Source: Telopea speciosissima (lineage: Eukaryota > Streptophyta > Magnoliopsida > Proteales > Proteaceae). From it: a stretch of 64,000 nt of DNA. Below the pieces are notes generated by a model that did no database searches, had not been told where the DNA came from, and saw only the letters and a list, made by a program, of their open reading frames with translations. This document shows positions 22,011 through 34,100 of the stretch, one piece after another (the stretch's first letter is position 1; every line of letters starts with the position of its first letter). The stretch lies in assembly GCF_018873765.1 (NCBI RefSeq), contig NC_057926.1:34642946-34706945 (forward strand), written 5' to 3'. Both the position numbers and the translations under genes were made by a program.

Positions 22011-23267
22011 AATAATTGTATTACTTCAGTACAAATTCACTTCAATTTGAACTACAAAAAATACAAAATCAATTTAGAATGTATATTGGAAAAAGAAGTT
22101 TATGTGATGGTCCAATCATTTGATGCAAACCCAATGAAAGCTAAATGTTAGAAAGCTAAAACAAAAAAGGAGAGGACAGAAAGATGGCCTGAGTGGAACG
22201 AAATCGTTCTGTCCTTAAGACAGTATTTGCACCCTCCTAATCTTGCAAAGGTTTGCAGCAAACCTGCCTCCCAAGATAAATCAGGCGGGCTGTTATTGGT
22301 TGTAGAGACAGTAACACTGTGAAGCTATCAGAGATTTTTTGATATCTAGACTGAGAGAATTCGTGGCCCATTTATAGGCCCACAAGGCCTGTTCGGATGG
22401 GTCACACCCATTGGCTCATATGGCTTGACCTGACAGGTCATGACTATTGGGCTGGGCTCTCTTGGCTGTTCGTGTGTGCTGCAACTCTTGGGGTCAATGT
22501 TGAACCAAGGGTTGCACTCCCTCTTTGATCAGCCACCGATCCAACGGTCGGATCGATCCTACGCACCCTTTGATCAGACACCGTCGATCCCGAAAAGATT
22601 AAGGCAACATACTGTGAAGTGCAAAGCCTCACGCACGCTCACGTGCACGCGTACGCGTACAAGTACGTACTCGGACGGTCACCGTCCTCGCTCGCAAGTG
22701 CACTGTACAATCTCTTCTAGCATTACATGTGATAATAATAACTACTAACTACTAACACATATAAACCCAATGAGCTTTCCTTTCATAGCCGATGTGGGAC
22801 TAAAAGTCCACATCAATATTTTGAAAAATTCCAACCCTAAATGTGTGGAAAAATACATAGACCGCAAACGAAGCCCACCTAAAGCACTTTAGGTGATCTG
22901 GAAGTCTAGGTAAAAAATCCCCCCATGCTTATATTGGGTTAATTAAAAATGCCAAGCAACATTACTATTAGCCTTTGGAATTTCTACCAGTATGGGAAAG
23001 CATTTGCACGCCACACCAATGGCTGTCTTAAAAAAGTTATCATTCATATGGGACCTACATAATCAAAATAAAAGAGACAAAATGATAAATAAATAAAAAG
23101 AACATGTGAGGGAAATTGTACTCTGGCAGCTGGCAAATCTTTTTCCCTAATATTGATTCTCTTATTTTTAAGATTCTATTATTGGATAATTAAATCCATG
23201 ATGATTTTTTATTTTGCCCCTACACAAGAAATAATGTTTTGACTACTAAAGTTTGATACTAGCGTTT
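22011..23267. other. Intergenic, repeat-like
   Basis: No gene. AGCCGATGTGGGACTAAAAG at about 22788 is a wording often found in plant LTRs. 22631-22672 is an alternating purine-pyrimidine, CG-rich stretch (CACGTGCACGCGTACGCGTA). Confidence 0.4.
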
Positions 23268-23520
23268 TAAACATTCCCTCCGATAATAAAAACCCAGTTC
23301 CAACTGCTTCATCTTCCAATCAGCATATTAGGAATGTTGTTTGGCGTCTATTGTTGAAGGTTAAACTACACCCAAAATTTCATGTCTTCTTGTGGAAATT
23401 AACGAGTGTTGGCATTACTACTAAAGGAAAATCAATTTGTTTTCACAATTAATGTTGAGTATACATGTGTAATTTGTAATCACACATCTTTTCCCTTATC
23501 TTTGAAAAATCTAAAGGTGT
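23268..23520 (+). mobile_element. LINE zf-RVT remnant
   Basis: Reads NVVWRLLLKVKLHPKFHVFL then WKLTSVGITTKGK and, after a frame change, YTCVICNHTS: the zinc-binding RT-associated domain of plant LINEs. It directly abuts the truncated 5' end of the NLR gene. Confidence 0.55.
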
Positions 23521-23572
23521 GGAGAAGAAACAAAACAAACTCATCTTTGTTGTTCTGTTCAATTTCTTGCAG

Positions 23573-26420
23573 GGAGAAGGTATGGAAGGAAGTGAGCTAT
23601 GTGCACTCTCAGATGTTCATGGGAAAATTAAAAAATTGCTCAAGTTTGCAGAGGAAGCTCAAGCAAGGAATATCTTGGTGAAAGACTGCCTTAGGAATCT
23701 CAGAGAAGTTGCTTACGGAGCTGAGGACATATTGGATGAGTTCATCTATGAAGCTTGCATTGTTACGAAAAAGATGAAAGATATGGAGGTGGAAAGGTAC
23801 GTTTGCACTTCCCCTCTAACTTAAAATCAGATGGTCTTTTACGTAAGCAAGAAATCGTGCCTCTTATAAATGATGAACTCATAAAGAAACTAGGGGAGAT
23901 TGAGAAGGAACTTAAACATTACTATCTCAGTGAGTCATCAGGAAATCAGAAATTACATGGTGGTAGTGTAATTGATGAAATAGATACTAGGCCAAAGAGT
24001 GGTTCTCTACTTGATGAATCTCTTACTTTGGGGAGGAAGGAAGATGTAGAAGCAATAAAAAATAAGTTGTTGTCATCAAATCCAAATGAAAACCAAAAAC
24101 AGGTTTCTGTTATTGCCATTGTTGGATTAGGGGGTTTAGGTAAGACAACTCTAGCCCAGCTTGTCTATAATGATCCTGATGTAAAGAAACATTTTGAAAG
24201 TAGAGCTTGGGTTTGTGTGTCTACTGATTTTAATGCTGTTAGATTAACCTCTGCAATTCTAGAGTCCTTGAGTAAGAAAAATAATAACTTGAGCGACCTA
24301 GAACCACTTCAACATAAGTTGAGAGATGAATTAAGGGGGAAGCGATTTTTAATCATCTTAGATGATGTTTGGACTGAAAAGAACAAGGATTGGGAACCTC
24401 TGAGAGTTGCATTCATGGAGGCAGGGGAAGAAGGAAGTAGAATGATAGTAACAACTCGAAGTAGAAGAGTTTCATCAATCATGCACCCCATGTATACACA
24501 TGATCTGCAAATTTTATCTGATGAAGAGTGTTGGTCAATCATGGAAAGGCACATATCTTTAAATTATTGTTCTATTGCTCCCAGCCTGGAAGAAGTGGGT
24601 AGGAAGATTGCGAGGAAGTGCAAAGGATTGCCCTTGGCAGCAAGTACGGTTGCAGGCCTTTTAAGCTCTTCTAGTTCATCAGATTTAAACCATTGGGAAG
24701 AAGTCTTGAATAGTTCCATGTGGGACTTAGAAGAGAGCAAAGATTTGCCAGCTGCACTAAGTCTAAGCTATTATTTTCTTCCCACACATTTGAAGCAGTG
24801 TTTTGCTTATTGCTCTGTTTTTCCTAAAGATTATGAATTCAGGAAGCATCGTCTCATCCAACTGTGGAGTGCAGAAGGTTTTATTAGAACCGACACAAGA
24901 ATGAAAGACAAAGCAGGTGGCCAATATTTTGATGAATTACTGCAGAGATCTTTCTTTCAGAACTACAATAAAGGTGGATCTATGTATAAATTTGTAATGC
25001 ATGACCTTGTACATGATTTAGCAGAAGCAGTTTCAGGAGATGTGTATGGTAGATTTGATGGCCGGAAATCGAGCCATAGCTCCAAAGAGACTCGTTATTC
25101 GTCAATATGTTGTCTAAAATCCATAAACAAGGACAAAGATCATCTTGATCACAAGAAGAGGTTATCCACATGGATATGCCTACCTCGTTATAATTGTTTT
25201 GGGGGGGGGGGATTACCATATTGAATCTTTTGGAGGAGTGAGATACTTACGTGTCTTAGATTTGTATGCTTCTGAAATTAAGATGCTTTCGGACGATATT
25301 GGCGATTTGAAATACCTACACTATATTAACCTCTCATTTGCTCATGACATAGAACGATTACCGGAGTCATTATGCGATCTTTTCAATCTACAGTCACTGA
25401 TACTCCGTTGTTGTCCCACAATATGTGAGTTACCTAGAGGCATGAAGTATGTACACAATCTCCAGCATCTAGACCTTCGTGATTGCATTTCCTTACGATC
25501 CATGCCAAAAGGAATTGGGAGATTAAGTAGTCTCAAGACATTGTCAAAGTTTCCTGTCTTGAAAGATGATGATGATGGTTGTGGGATAAGGGAGTTGAAG
25601 GAGCTGAGGCAGCTTGAGGGCGCACTTTCAATCAGGTCACTACAGAATGTGATTGATCCTCTGGATGCTCGGGAAGCTGATCTGATGAGTAAGCCGAAAA
25701 TTGATGAGTTAGAATTTTGGTGGCCAGGATGAAAGTGGTGATAAAGATGTTGAGGTTTTTGAAAGCTTACAACCTCTCCCTGATCAGCTGAGGCGTTTAG
25801 GTATCTTCAGATACAGTGGGTTAACATTTCTACGATGGTTGATGATCGATTCGCCAAGCTACAACAAGCTAGTCTCTCTGGAACTCAACAACTGCTTTGA
25901 ATGCCAAGGCCTCCCTCCGATTGGGGAGCTACCCCTATTGGAAACTCTATTCTTACTAAGCATGAAGAAGTTGGAAGAGTGGTCATCTAGCAGCAGCAGC
26001 TGTAGAGGGGAGGAAACTGATGAATTACCTAGCCTCCGAAAACTATCCATTTATGACTGTCCAGAACTGAGGATACTACCACAGCCGCTTCTGTCAAGTC
26101 CGAGACTATGTGAATTGCGTTTGGAGAGCTGTCCAAAGCTCAGGATGTTGCCTACTCATGCAGGAGGAGGACTAAGCAGACTCACCTCACTCAAAAATCT
26201 TCGTCTTGGGTATAAGATGGAAGGGTTGGTTCAGTTTCTGGATGAGACAGATACTCTACCTCTAAATCTTTATGGCCTTGATATCCATGATTGTAAATCA
26301 CTACCCAAGGGATTGAGAAACTTGTCTTCACTCCGACATCTAAGATTAAGTCCAGAATGTAAAGCCCACTACAGCCCCGAGGAGCTCCCCAGAAATGTCA
26401 TCGTTGAAAAAGATTATTAA
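23573..26420 (+). pseudogene. CC-NBS-LRR (NLR) disease-resistance gene, broken
   Basis: The NB-ARC core is open from about 23830 to 25210. It has the P-loop GLGGLGKTT (24121-24150), kinase-2 LIILDDVW with the Trp typical of CC-type NLRs (about 24349-24372), RNBS-B GSRMIVTTRS, GLPLAA (about 24622) and MHD (24997-25005). Part of a coiled-coil Rx-N domain precedes it (CLRNLREVAYGAEDILDEF), and leucine-rich repeats follow to 26420. Such proteins detect pathogen effectors in the cytosol. The first roughly 40 residues of the CC domain are missing; the CC piece starts behind a perfect splice acceptor (TTTCTTGCAG, ends 23572). Frame changes occur near 23800, at a run of 11 G (25201-25211) and near 25730. 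The first could instead be an intron donor (AAAG|GTACGT), and the G run could be an assembly error, so inactivity is likely but not certain. Confidence 0.85.
25201..25211. repeat. 11-G run within the NLR
   Basis: The NB-ARC frame ends just past this run and the LRR frame opens across it, a one-base offset. Either a true homopolymer expansion inactivated the gene or the run length is misread. Confidence 0.8.
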
Positions 26421-26907
26421 TTTGTAGCTAGGGATGGCAACCCCGCCAAATGTCTGCTGGTAAAATGAAGGTAAGTTGAACCTACCATGCCAAAACTTTT
26501 GGTTTACACAGTTTTTGACTGTGGAGCTTCTTTGCTCTATTCTAACTTGTCTTTGTTTTTTTTGTTTCTTTATCAGGAGGTCGGAGGGCTTGCGGTTATT
26601 GTTCGAAAAAGATCCTGTTGAGATTTTGCATTCAATGACGTAACACCTCTCTCTGTCTCATATTCATGTGTGTTGTTGCTCTTTGAACTTTGAAGTGATG
26701 TATGTTGGCAATTTCTAGTTTCCAAACTCTTAGAAGGCTGATTGCAAAATGCATCCAATTATTGAAGACATTCATTTGGTTTTTATGACAATCTCTAAAT
26801 CTTTTGTGGTTTGTTATGTCAGTAATAACCATTTAGTTTGTTAAGCCTTAGTCACAGATTTTATTATTAATGCAAATTTAAAATTCAGAATAAGTGCAAG
26901 TAATGTA
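26421..26907. other. 3' flank of the NLR
   Basis: AT-rich with no gene; may include the NLR 3' UTR. Confidence 0.4.
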
Positions 26908-27180
26908 CACTACAAGAAAACAGGGCTTTATCACCGCCAAAGGTAAGAGAAAATCTCCTCGACATCCTTTACCAGTGGGGTTTTTTTTTTTTTTTCTCAA
27001 AAATCTGACGCTAAACGTCCTATAGCTTTTGATATATAGTGGTATTAGCTATTGCCATTGTATGCGATTTTAAGCGGCAGTAATTTTTTTTAGTTAACAA
27101 GTGGAAGTAATTTTACAAACTTCAAAAACTAAAAAGAACACTTTTAGTGGTAGTAAATTTAGAAAATGTATTTACTTTAT

Positions 27181-27366
27181 GGGAGAGGGAATGACACCCG
27201 GTCACGCAACACGCCACCCCTGGGCCCTAACACAAGGGCGCACAAAATGACCGCTGCACCCTTGGTCAATTTCGGGATTCAAGGGGGTACGATGGTCATT
27301 TCCCGTGCCCCTGTGTCAGGGCGCAGGGGCGGCGTGCTCTACGCGATAGGGTGTTGTTCTCTTTCC
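27181..27366. mobile_element. 186-bp MITE, GC-rich
   Basis: The arms pair imperfectly over about 55 bp: GGGAGAGGGAATGACACCC at the left and the reverse complement of GGGTGTTGTTCTCTTTCC at the right, then CACGCCACCCCTGGGCCCT against its partner. Flanks TTTAT (27176-27180 and 27367-27371) match. Confidence 0.7.
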
Positions 27367-28257
27367 TTTATTTTATTATTAAACCCATAAAGTAAAAACT
27401 CTTTACAAACGTCTATTTGTTGCTACTAAATATAATTATGGGTAATTTACATGTACCTCCCTTGAGGTATCGCATAATTATAGATTCACCAGTGAGTTTA
27501 GGATATTTATGCATGCCACCCTTGCTTTCCAAATTAATTAATAAATAAATATATCCACTACATTAGTTGTTCTCGTTAGTTGCGAATGGTAAGATTGTTT
27601 TAGACATTTTATGACCAATATACCATTGATAGGGTAGAATGACATGATCTATGCCGAAGAACACAATCCACCGTTTAGGGTTTGAAGACGCATCATCTCT
27701 GTGCAAGAACACCTGCAACTCATCCAAATGCGACTCCTTCCTTCCCAACACCCTTACCTCTTCATCGAAAATCCTTTCTCGGTTTCTCTCTCTGTACAGA
27801 GGGGGAAAAAATCATCTCATGGCTTCCTCCTTTCTTGCACTCTCAAATGATTATGATACAGATATCCAGAGTGTTTTGTTTATGTCGATTTTATCTTAAG
27901 TTCGATGGCATGAAAAGAGATTCATCCAAATGCAGTGCATAGATATCTGAACCCTTTTTCCCTTAAGACCCATAAACATTAATGATTTTCCCCAAATTTA
28001 GAAACTTCAAGACAACAGTTTCTACAACCTCGCCGCCAGAGCCTAAAAGATAAGGGACTGTGTATTTTACACATACCGTAGAAGCCATTGAGGGTTTTGT
28101 TTGAGTCATAAATTTGAGGAGTTAGAGGATTAAAGAAAACGAAAAACAAAAACGTAAAGGGAAGGTTTCATTTTCATCAAAATGGATTGATGGCTATTTC
28201 TTGATGGAGAATTGGAGCTCATAACCATTTACACCACACATTCAGAATCTCCACCGT

Positions 28258-28395
28258 TTGGGTTTGATGGAGATGGTCTGGACTGAACTTAAGATTCAAA
28301 TTCTGGATTTTCTTCCAGGTGTAGATACATCAAAGATTGGTTGTATTTGTTCAGAACTACATCAGTCAAACATCTTCAACACATCTTCAACACAT
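28258..28395 (+). other. Possible captured F-box-like fragment
   Basis: The frame WTELKIQILDFLPGVDTSK followed by IGCICSELHQ has the spacing of an F-box (paired Leu-Pro, then Cys and Leu), inside a MULE that lacks transposase. The match is short and judged by eye only. Confidence 0.25.
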
Positions 28396-28416
28396 CTTCA
28401 ACATAAAGCTTTTACT

Positions 28417-29922
28417 TTTTTTTTGCTAAATGATCCTTGTATTAAGAAGGGCAGAACAAAAACAAAAGGAACAAAAAACAACCAAAACAGCACAGACTAG
28501 CCTCCAACCATAGAAGAGGCACCACTACAATCAGAATCTATATCTCGGCAACCCCAAAGCATCATGAGCTAGCTGCTCCTCAATGGATCTAGGGAAAACC
28601 AAATTAGAAGAGGAAACTCCAGATTTGACCGCAAGCTTTGCAATGTAATCCGCAATTGGATTTGCTTCTCTGAAGCAGTGGGAAATTTTCCAGTTGCAAG
28701 TCTCAAGGAAAGGCTTAATCACCTGCCACCTTTGGAGCACGAACCAAGGAATGTTCGAGGCATGAATGGCCGTCACGACCGACGTTGAATCAGATTCGAT
28801 CCAAAGGTTACTATAGCAACGATCCCTCGCAATAGAGATGCCATCCACAAGGGCCTTGAATTCAGCCACAAAGCTGTTCGACACCCCCAAAAACCTGCTA
28901 TAAGAATGAACCACTTGGCCATGGTGGTTGCGAAACACACCCCCAGCCCCTGCTCTTCCTGGATTCCCCAAGAAACTCCCGTCTATGTTGAGCTTGATCC
29001 AATTGATCGGAGGCTTGCACCAAAGCACTTCGAGCGGACAATGAGAAGTAGAGGTGGCCAAGTCAAGAGCTCTCACACAACAAAGGTCTTTAGCAGTTTT
29101 TATCCCCTTGATCGCTAAAGAACAGTCCCTTAACTCCCCTTTACTGCACACTAAGCTGGTGCAGGTTAAGAGAAAAGCCCTCATGCCTTCTTCTATTGCT
29201 TTCGTCCCAAATCAAAGCACAAACCACAATAAGACCAACAGCCCACGGCTCCTTAATGTTCAAGCTTCTCATTTTTCTTTTCCACCACCCAAAAAGCTCC
29301 AGAATATTGGAAGCCTGACTCCACACAATGCCAAACCAAGAAGAGAAAATAGTCCAGATGGCACAGCTGAACTCACAAGTTAAAAACAAATGACGGATTG
29401 ATTCACCTTCCTTCTTGCACAGAGGGCATCTAGAAGCTAAGCTAATGCCCCGTTTTTGAAATACATCATCAGTAGGGATCTTGCCATAAACCAGCTGCCA
29501 CGCAAACATGGAGTGCCGAGGTTGAAGATTGTTATTCCACACCAAACTGGCCCAAGAGACTTTTGAAGATTTTACCCTAAGGCCTTCCCAGGCCGAGGCT
29601 ACTGAGAATTCTCCAGAATTTGATAGGCACCAGTGCACAGAATCCTCCACAGCAGGATTAGGAATTTGAATAGACTTTATCACCTGAAAAACTGCTATGA
29701 GAGTATTTGAAACCACATGTGGCAGCTTCCACTCCCCATCCACAATGAATTCCCCTGCCTTAGTCATATCTTTGCTAAACATAGCCTCATCAAGACGTGT
29801 TGCATCAAATTAGGACCTATCCATCTGTCCCTCCAAAAATTAATGCTCTTACCATTACCCAACACCCAACGTTCATTGGAGGCCTCAAAACTCCACATTC
29901 TCTTGACCCCAGGCCAAAATGA
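28417..29922 (-). mobile_element. 5'-truncated L1-type LINE with 18-bp TSD
   Basis: Flanked by CAACATAAAGCTTTTACT at 28399-28416 and 29923-29940. The minus strand carries a zf-RVT domain (29141-29782, FSVASAWEGLRVKSSKVSW, CPLCKKEGESIRHLFLTCEF) and an RNase H-like domain (28531-29184, LNIDGSFLGNPGRAGAGGVF, AKLAVKSG), then CATTTAGC plus poly(A). The two frames overlap with an offset, so at least one frameshift exists. The insertion lies within the MULE and is younger than it. Confidence 0.9.
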
Positions 29923-30310
29923 CAACATAAAGCTTTTACTCTCTCCAACCAAGTTTTAGGTACTCGGAAGCCATTAGTGGGTTTTTTCAATTTAGTGCCA
30001 AGAATTGTGGTCGCCTCGGAGGTGTAGTAGCAGCGGCAAGGTAGGGCTTCTCCTTTAAGTTTGTTATTGCTCCATAGACCTAGTAATGAAAGAAAGACGT
30101 ATAGTTTAGCAGGAAGGGCAATGTGGTCAACATATGATAAATTCTAAAATTTTTAGTCTCAGGTTGATGGAGTGAGTTTACTTATTAATTATTTTGGAAA
30201 GCAAGGGTGAAATGCATAAATATCAAAAACTCATGGGTGGATCTGTAACTACACGATATCTTAGGGGAGCTACGTGTATATTACCCTATAATTATATATT
30301 TTAAAAAATC

Positions 30311-30735
30311 CCATCGCCTCCCTCGCCTTGCCCCTGCCCCCGCCCCCGCCCTACCCCCACCCCCACCCTCACACACCACTACTCCTTGCACACCACTACA
30401 CCCCCACCGCCACTTCCACCTCCATCTCCACCCTGCTCCCACCCCCACCACCGGTTCGGACCTCTGCCTACCACCCCCATACACAACTCCCCTCCTTGCT
30501 ACTTGTTGTAACTCCTCCAGTGCTCCACTGCCTCCCCGGTCCTATGGTCATGTGCCCTTCCATCTCCCTCTCCTTCTACCTCTACTCTCCCCACCCCTGT
30601 AGATACTCCCCACGCACCGCCGCCTCCACCTCCCCCACCCTTTGCCCTATCTCCATATCTTGGCTCTGCCCCATGTTTCTTGACATCACCCCACCTGCTT
30701 GCTTTGCTGCACGAGGCGATTCATTGCTGGTCTAA
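30311..30735. repeat. C-rich, G-poor low-complexity tract
   Basis: The plus strand is almost purely pyrimidine plus A, with repeated CCCCCGCCC, CCCCCACCC and CACCAC words; the minus strand has many GGGGG runs. A long Pro/Ser/Thr-rich frame exists (30328-30735) but reflects composition, not a gene. It ends just before a GAGAGA run (30741-30766). Confidence 0.7.
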
Positions 30736-31102
30736 GAAGCCAGAGAGAGAAAGAGAGAGAGAGAGATGACATGGCCTTGACATTGCTTGATTTCTTATAT
30801 TGTAAATGATCAGGTCCTCATCAATTGGATTAAACTTAAAACCAGGAAGAAGAGAAAGAAGAGTGGGGAGAACAAGAAAAACTTTTAGTGGCAGTACTAA
30901 AATTGCTACTAAACTTATATTTTAAAAAAAAAAAAATTATTCGTGGCAGATGTATAAAACTACCAATAAAATATTTTATTTGTAATTTAAAAATACATTA
31001 TTAATAGCGGTTTAGAAAAATTGCCACTTAATAGAGCCCTTTGGTGGCAGTAAATTAATCATCGCTAGAACTTTATATTTTCTCAATTTAATAAAATATT
31101 AA

Positions 31103-34100
31103 CGCTGGATGCTTTCCCAGGCTGTGCCCAAAGGGTGTTGGTGAGTGGTTGCTCGGATCATGCGCCGGTAGTGGTGGATTGCAAAGATGTGCCTCGGCCA
31201 CAAAATGCACCCTTCCACATGAATCGTTTCTGGTAAGAGCATAAGGAGTTTTAGGAGGTGGTGAGAGCTTCGTGGGAGATGCCTGTGAGGGGAACGCCCA
31301 TGTTTATTGTTGCACAGAAGCTCAAGAGGCTTAAGGGACCACTTCGTGAGTGGGCTAGAAAGGTGTTTCCCCATGTGGACCAGGAGGTGGCTAGATCTTT
31401 ATCTTGCTTAGAAGAGATCCAGCGTCATATTGAATCAGTAGGGCTGGATGATGACCTATTTGAGAAGGAGGTAATAGCCAGGAGGGAGTACGATGAAGCA
31501 GTGGAGCTGCAGGAAAAGCTGTGGGCTGAAAAGTTGAGGGAAAAATGGCTGAGACATGGTGACCGGTGTTCTAAGTTTTTCCATTTATCCACTAAGCTTC
31601 ACAGGTCTAAGAGTGTCATTCGTGAACTACACACAGAGGCAGGGATGGTAGTCAGTGATAGAGAGATGATAGGGCAGCAGGTGGTTAACCATTTTGAAGG
31701 CTTCCATAAGAAGGGTGTTTCGGTCCAGCACGAACACCTTCTTTTAGTCATACCTATGCTGGTTTCTTCGGCAGATAATGATGTGTTGGTAGCAATTCCT
31801 TCTGATGAGGAAATCAAGCAAGCTTTGATGGACTTGGATCCCTCTAGTGCGCTAGGCCCAGATGGATTACTAGGTACGTTCTTCAGAGTATGTTGGGACA
31901 TTGTGGGACTTGAATTGTGTGGGGCCATTCAAAATTTTTTCAAAGAAAGGGTGGTCACGAGACGGGTAAACTACAACTTCCTGACTCTCATCCTCAAGGT
32001 GGAGAATGCTAGGAAGTGGGGCAATTCAGGCCTATATGCCTAGGCAATATTTTCTTTAAACTTATCCCTAAGATATTAGCTTCTCGGTTGGCGCCCTTGC
32101 TGCCCAAGTTGATTTCAAAAGAACAGGGAGCTTTTCAGAAGGGTAAAATCATCTTCTCAAATATTGGGGTTGCTTTGGAGCTAACGAATATGATGAAGGC
32201 AAAAAGTTTTGGGGGAAACTTGGGGCTTAAGCTGGATGTACAAAAGGCCTATGATACTTTGGAGTGGCAATTCTTATTTGATGTGCTGAAGAAATTCGGG
32301 TTTCATGCCAAGTGGATTAACTGGATCCATCAGATCCTTGCTTCTACTAAGCTGTTCGTCTTAGTTAATGGTGGTCCGGTGGGATTTTTTGGAGTGGAAC
32401 GAGGACTATGGCAAGGAGATCCGCTTTCCCCTATGCTATTCATTTTGGCGGAGGAGGTGCTGTGTCAGGGACTTCAGGGGCTCAAACAGAAAGGCTTCCT
32501 TAAGGGCATTCCTGGCCCACAAAAGGTATTGACCCCCTCCCACCTATTATTTGCTGATGATCTGTTTATTTTTATGAATGCGGGCTTGCGGGGCATTAAG
32601 GAGTTTAAGGGCTTCCTGGAAGTATATCATGAGTATTCTGGCCAGGCTTTTAACTTTGAAAAAAGTAAACTTTTCTTGGGTTTGCTACCCCCAGCAAGGA
32701 AAGTGCGCATAAAGGAGGTCCTGCAGATTCCAAAGTGCTCCTTTCCTACACGCTACTTGGGCATTCAGATTTTCCAGGGCAGGGTGAAAAGTGATTTGGT
32801 CCTTCCGTTGGTTGATAAAATAAAAGAGAGATTGGCAGGGTGGAAGAGTCGTATGCTTTCAATGGCAGGGAGGGTGGAGTTAGTGAGGGCGGTTCTATGC
32901 AGCATCCCTGTTCACAACTTTTCAGTGTACTTGTGGCCATCTTCTTCGTTGGCCATTACGGAGAGATGGATGAGAAATTTTATCTGGAGTAGGGAGGCGA
33001 CGTCGGCTAGGGCCATCACGGTCAGGTGGGATGCGGTGTGTAAGCCCAGGAAGGAGGGCGGCTTGGGGATCCGGTAACTAAAGGACATAAATTTAGCCCT
33101 CCTTGCTAAGTTGGGATGGTTCATTAAAACGGATAACTCAGTTCTGGCAACGTTCTTGAGAGGCAGGTTTGTTGACTTGGATGGGTCTTTACGCAGGTTA
33201 CAGTCCTCCTCCATCCTACCTGGGTTGAGAAAGGTCTGGACTTTTGTGGGGGAATCGAAGTGCTGGATCATAGGGGACGGGTCCTCAATCAAATTCTAGT
33301 ACAATCGTTGGGTGGGGGAGAACAGAATAATGGATCTGCTTGGGGACAATGTTCAGGTTTCTAGGAACTTGAGAGCCTGTGTTGCTAATTTTATTCATGA
33401 GGGGAATTGGAGCTTGCTAGTGGTCACTTCCCCTCAACTGGACACTGTATGTAATCAGATAAAAGCCATTAATCTATCAACGGTGTTGAGGGAGGATATG
33501 AGGGTTTGGTCCTTGGCAGAATCCGGGAGGTTCACAGTGCAATCTACTTCGGAGGGACTTAGACAGAGGGCGCCTTCTCGAAGCTGGGCAGGGGTGGTGT
33601 GGTTGAAGGGCCTGCAGCCTCGCATTTTGACATTTGGATGGCGGCTGGCGTGGGGTTGCCTACCAACAGATGATCTCATAAGGAAGAGGAAGGTCCCAAT
33701 GGTCTCTAGGTGTGAGCTTTGCAAAAAGAGCCAAGAAACGTTCAGCCATTTATTTCTGGAGTGTGAATTCAGTGTGAGTGTCTGGTCTGAAATTCTTATG
33801 AGGTTTGATGTCAGATGGGGAGGCTTTCCCTCGATGGAGGAACTGTTCTCTTGGTGGAAGAGAAAAGCGAGGACTGTGTTATTGCGGAAAGCTTGGCTTC
33901 CCCTAGCTGTTCTGATTTCGTATCAGCTGTGGAGGGAACGGGATAGAAGGAGGTTTGATTCCAGGGGAGGTTCATACAAGATGGTAATTAGGCTGGTGCT
34001 GTTGGCTTTGGCTGAATTCTCTAGCCTAGTTCCTTTGACCGTGAGATCAGTTTTTGAGTTGATTCTTTCAAGAACTTTGCATGTGAAGGTCGTGCCACAT

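Larger units (their letters stand above)
27440..30286. mobile_element. Mutator-like element with nested LINE
   Basis: Terminal inverted repeats of about 130-150 bp start GGGTAATTTACATGTACCTC at the left and, reversed, GGGTAATATACACGTAGCTC at the right. Perfect 9-bp flanks TATAATTAT (27431-27439 and 30287-30295) identify a MULE. No MURA-type transposase is visible. Without the LINE, the element is about 1.3 kb with a non-TIR interior of about 27600-28398 plus 29941-30140, which may derive from captured host sequence. Confidence 0.85.
26908..31102. mobile_element. CACTA-like element fragment
   Basis: CACTACAAGAAAA at 26908 is the standard plant CACTA terminus. Subterminal words of the type TTTTAGTGGTAGTAA and GCGGCAGTAA recur at 27070-27150 and again at 30880-31050 (TTTAGTGGCAGTACT, GGTGGCAGTAAATT), suggesting that one element spans the interval. 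The opposite terminus TTTTCTTGTAGTG was not found; the right end is cut by the LINE beginning near 31103. No transposase is visible. A MITE, a MULE and a C-rich block lie inside. Confidence 0.5.

Noticed and set aside
23796-23824. Treating AAAG|GTACGT as a proven intron donor in the NLR
   Set aside because: The donor is good but no clear acceptor that restores the frame was identified by eye; kept only as an alternative.
30328-30735. 135-codon Pro/Ser/Thr-rich frame
   Set aside because: Produced by C-rich low complexity; no domain, start context or homology.
26908-31102. Complete CACTA transposon
   Set aside because: Only one terminus is present; the matching TTTTCTTGTAGTG end and a 3-bp TSD were not found, so it is called a fragment.
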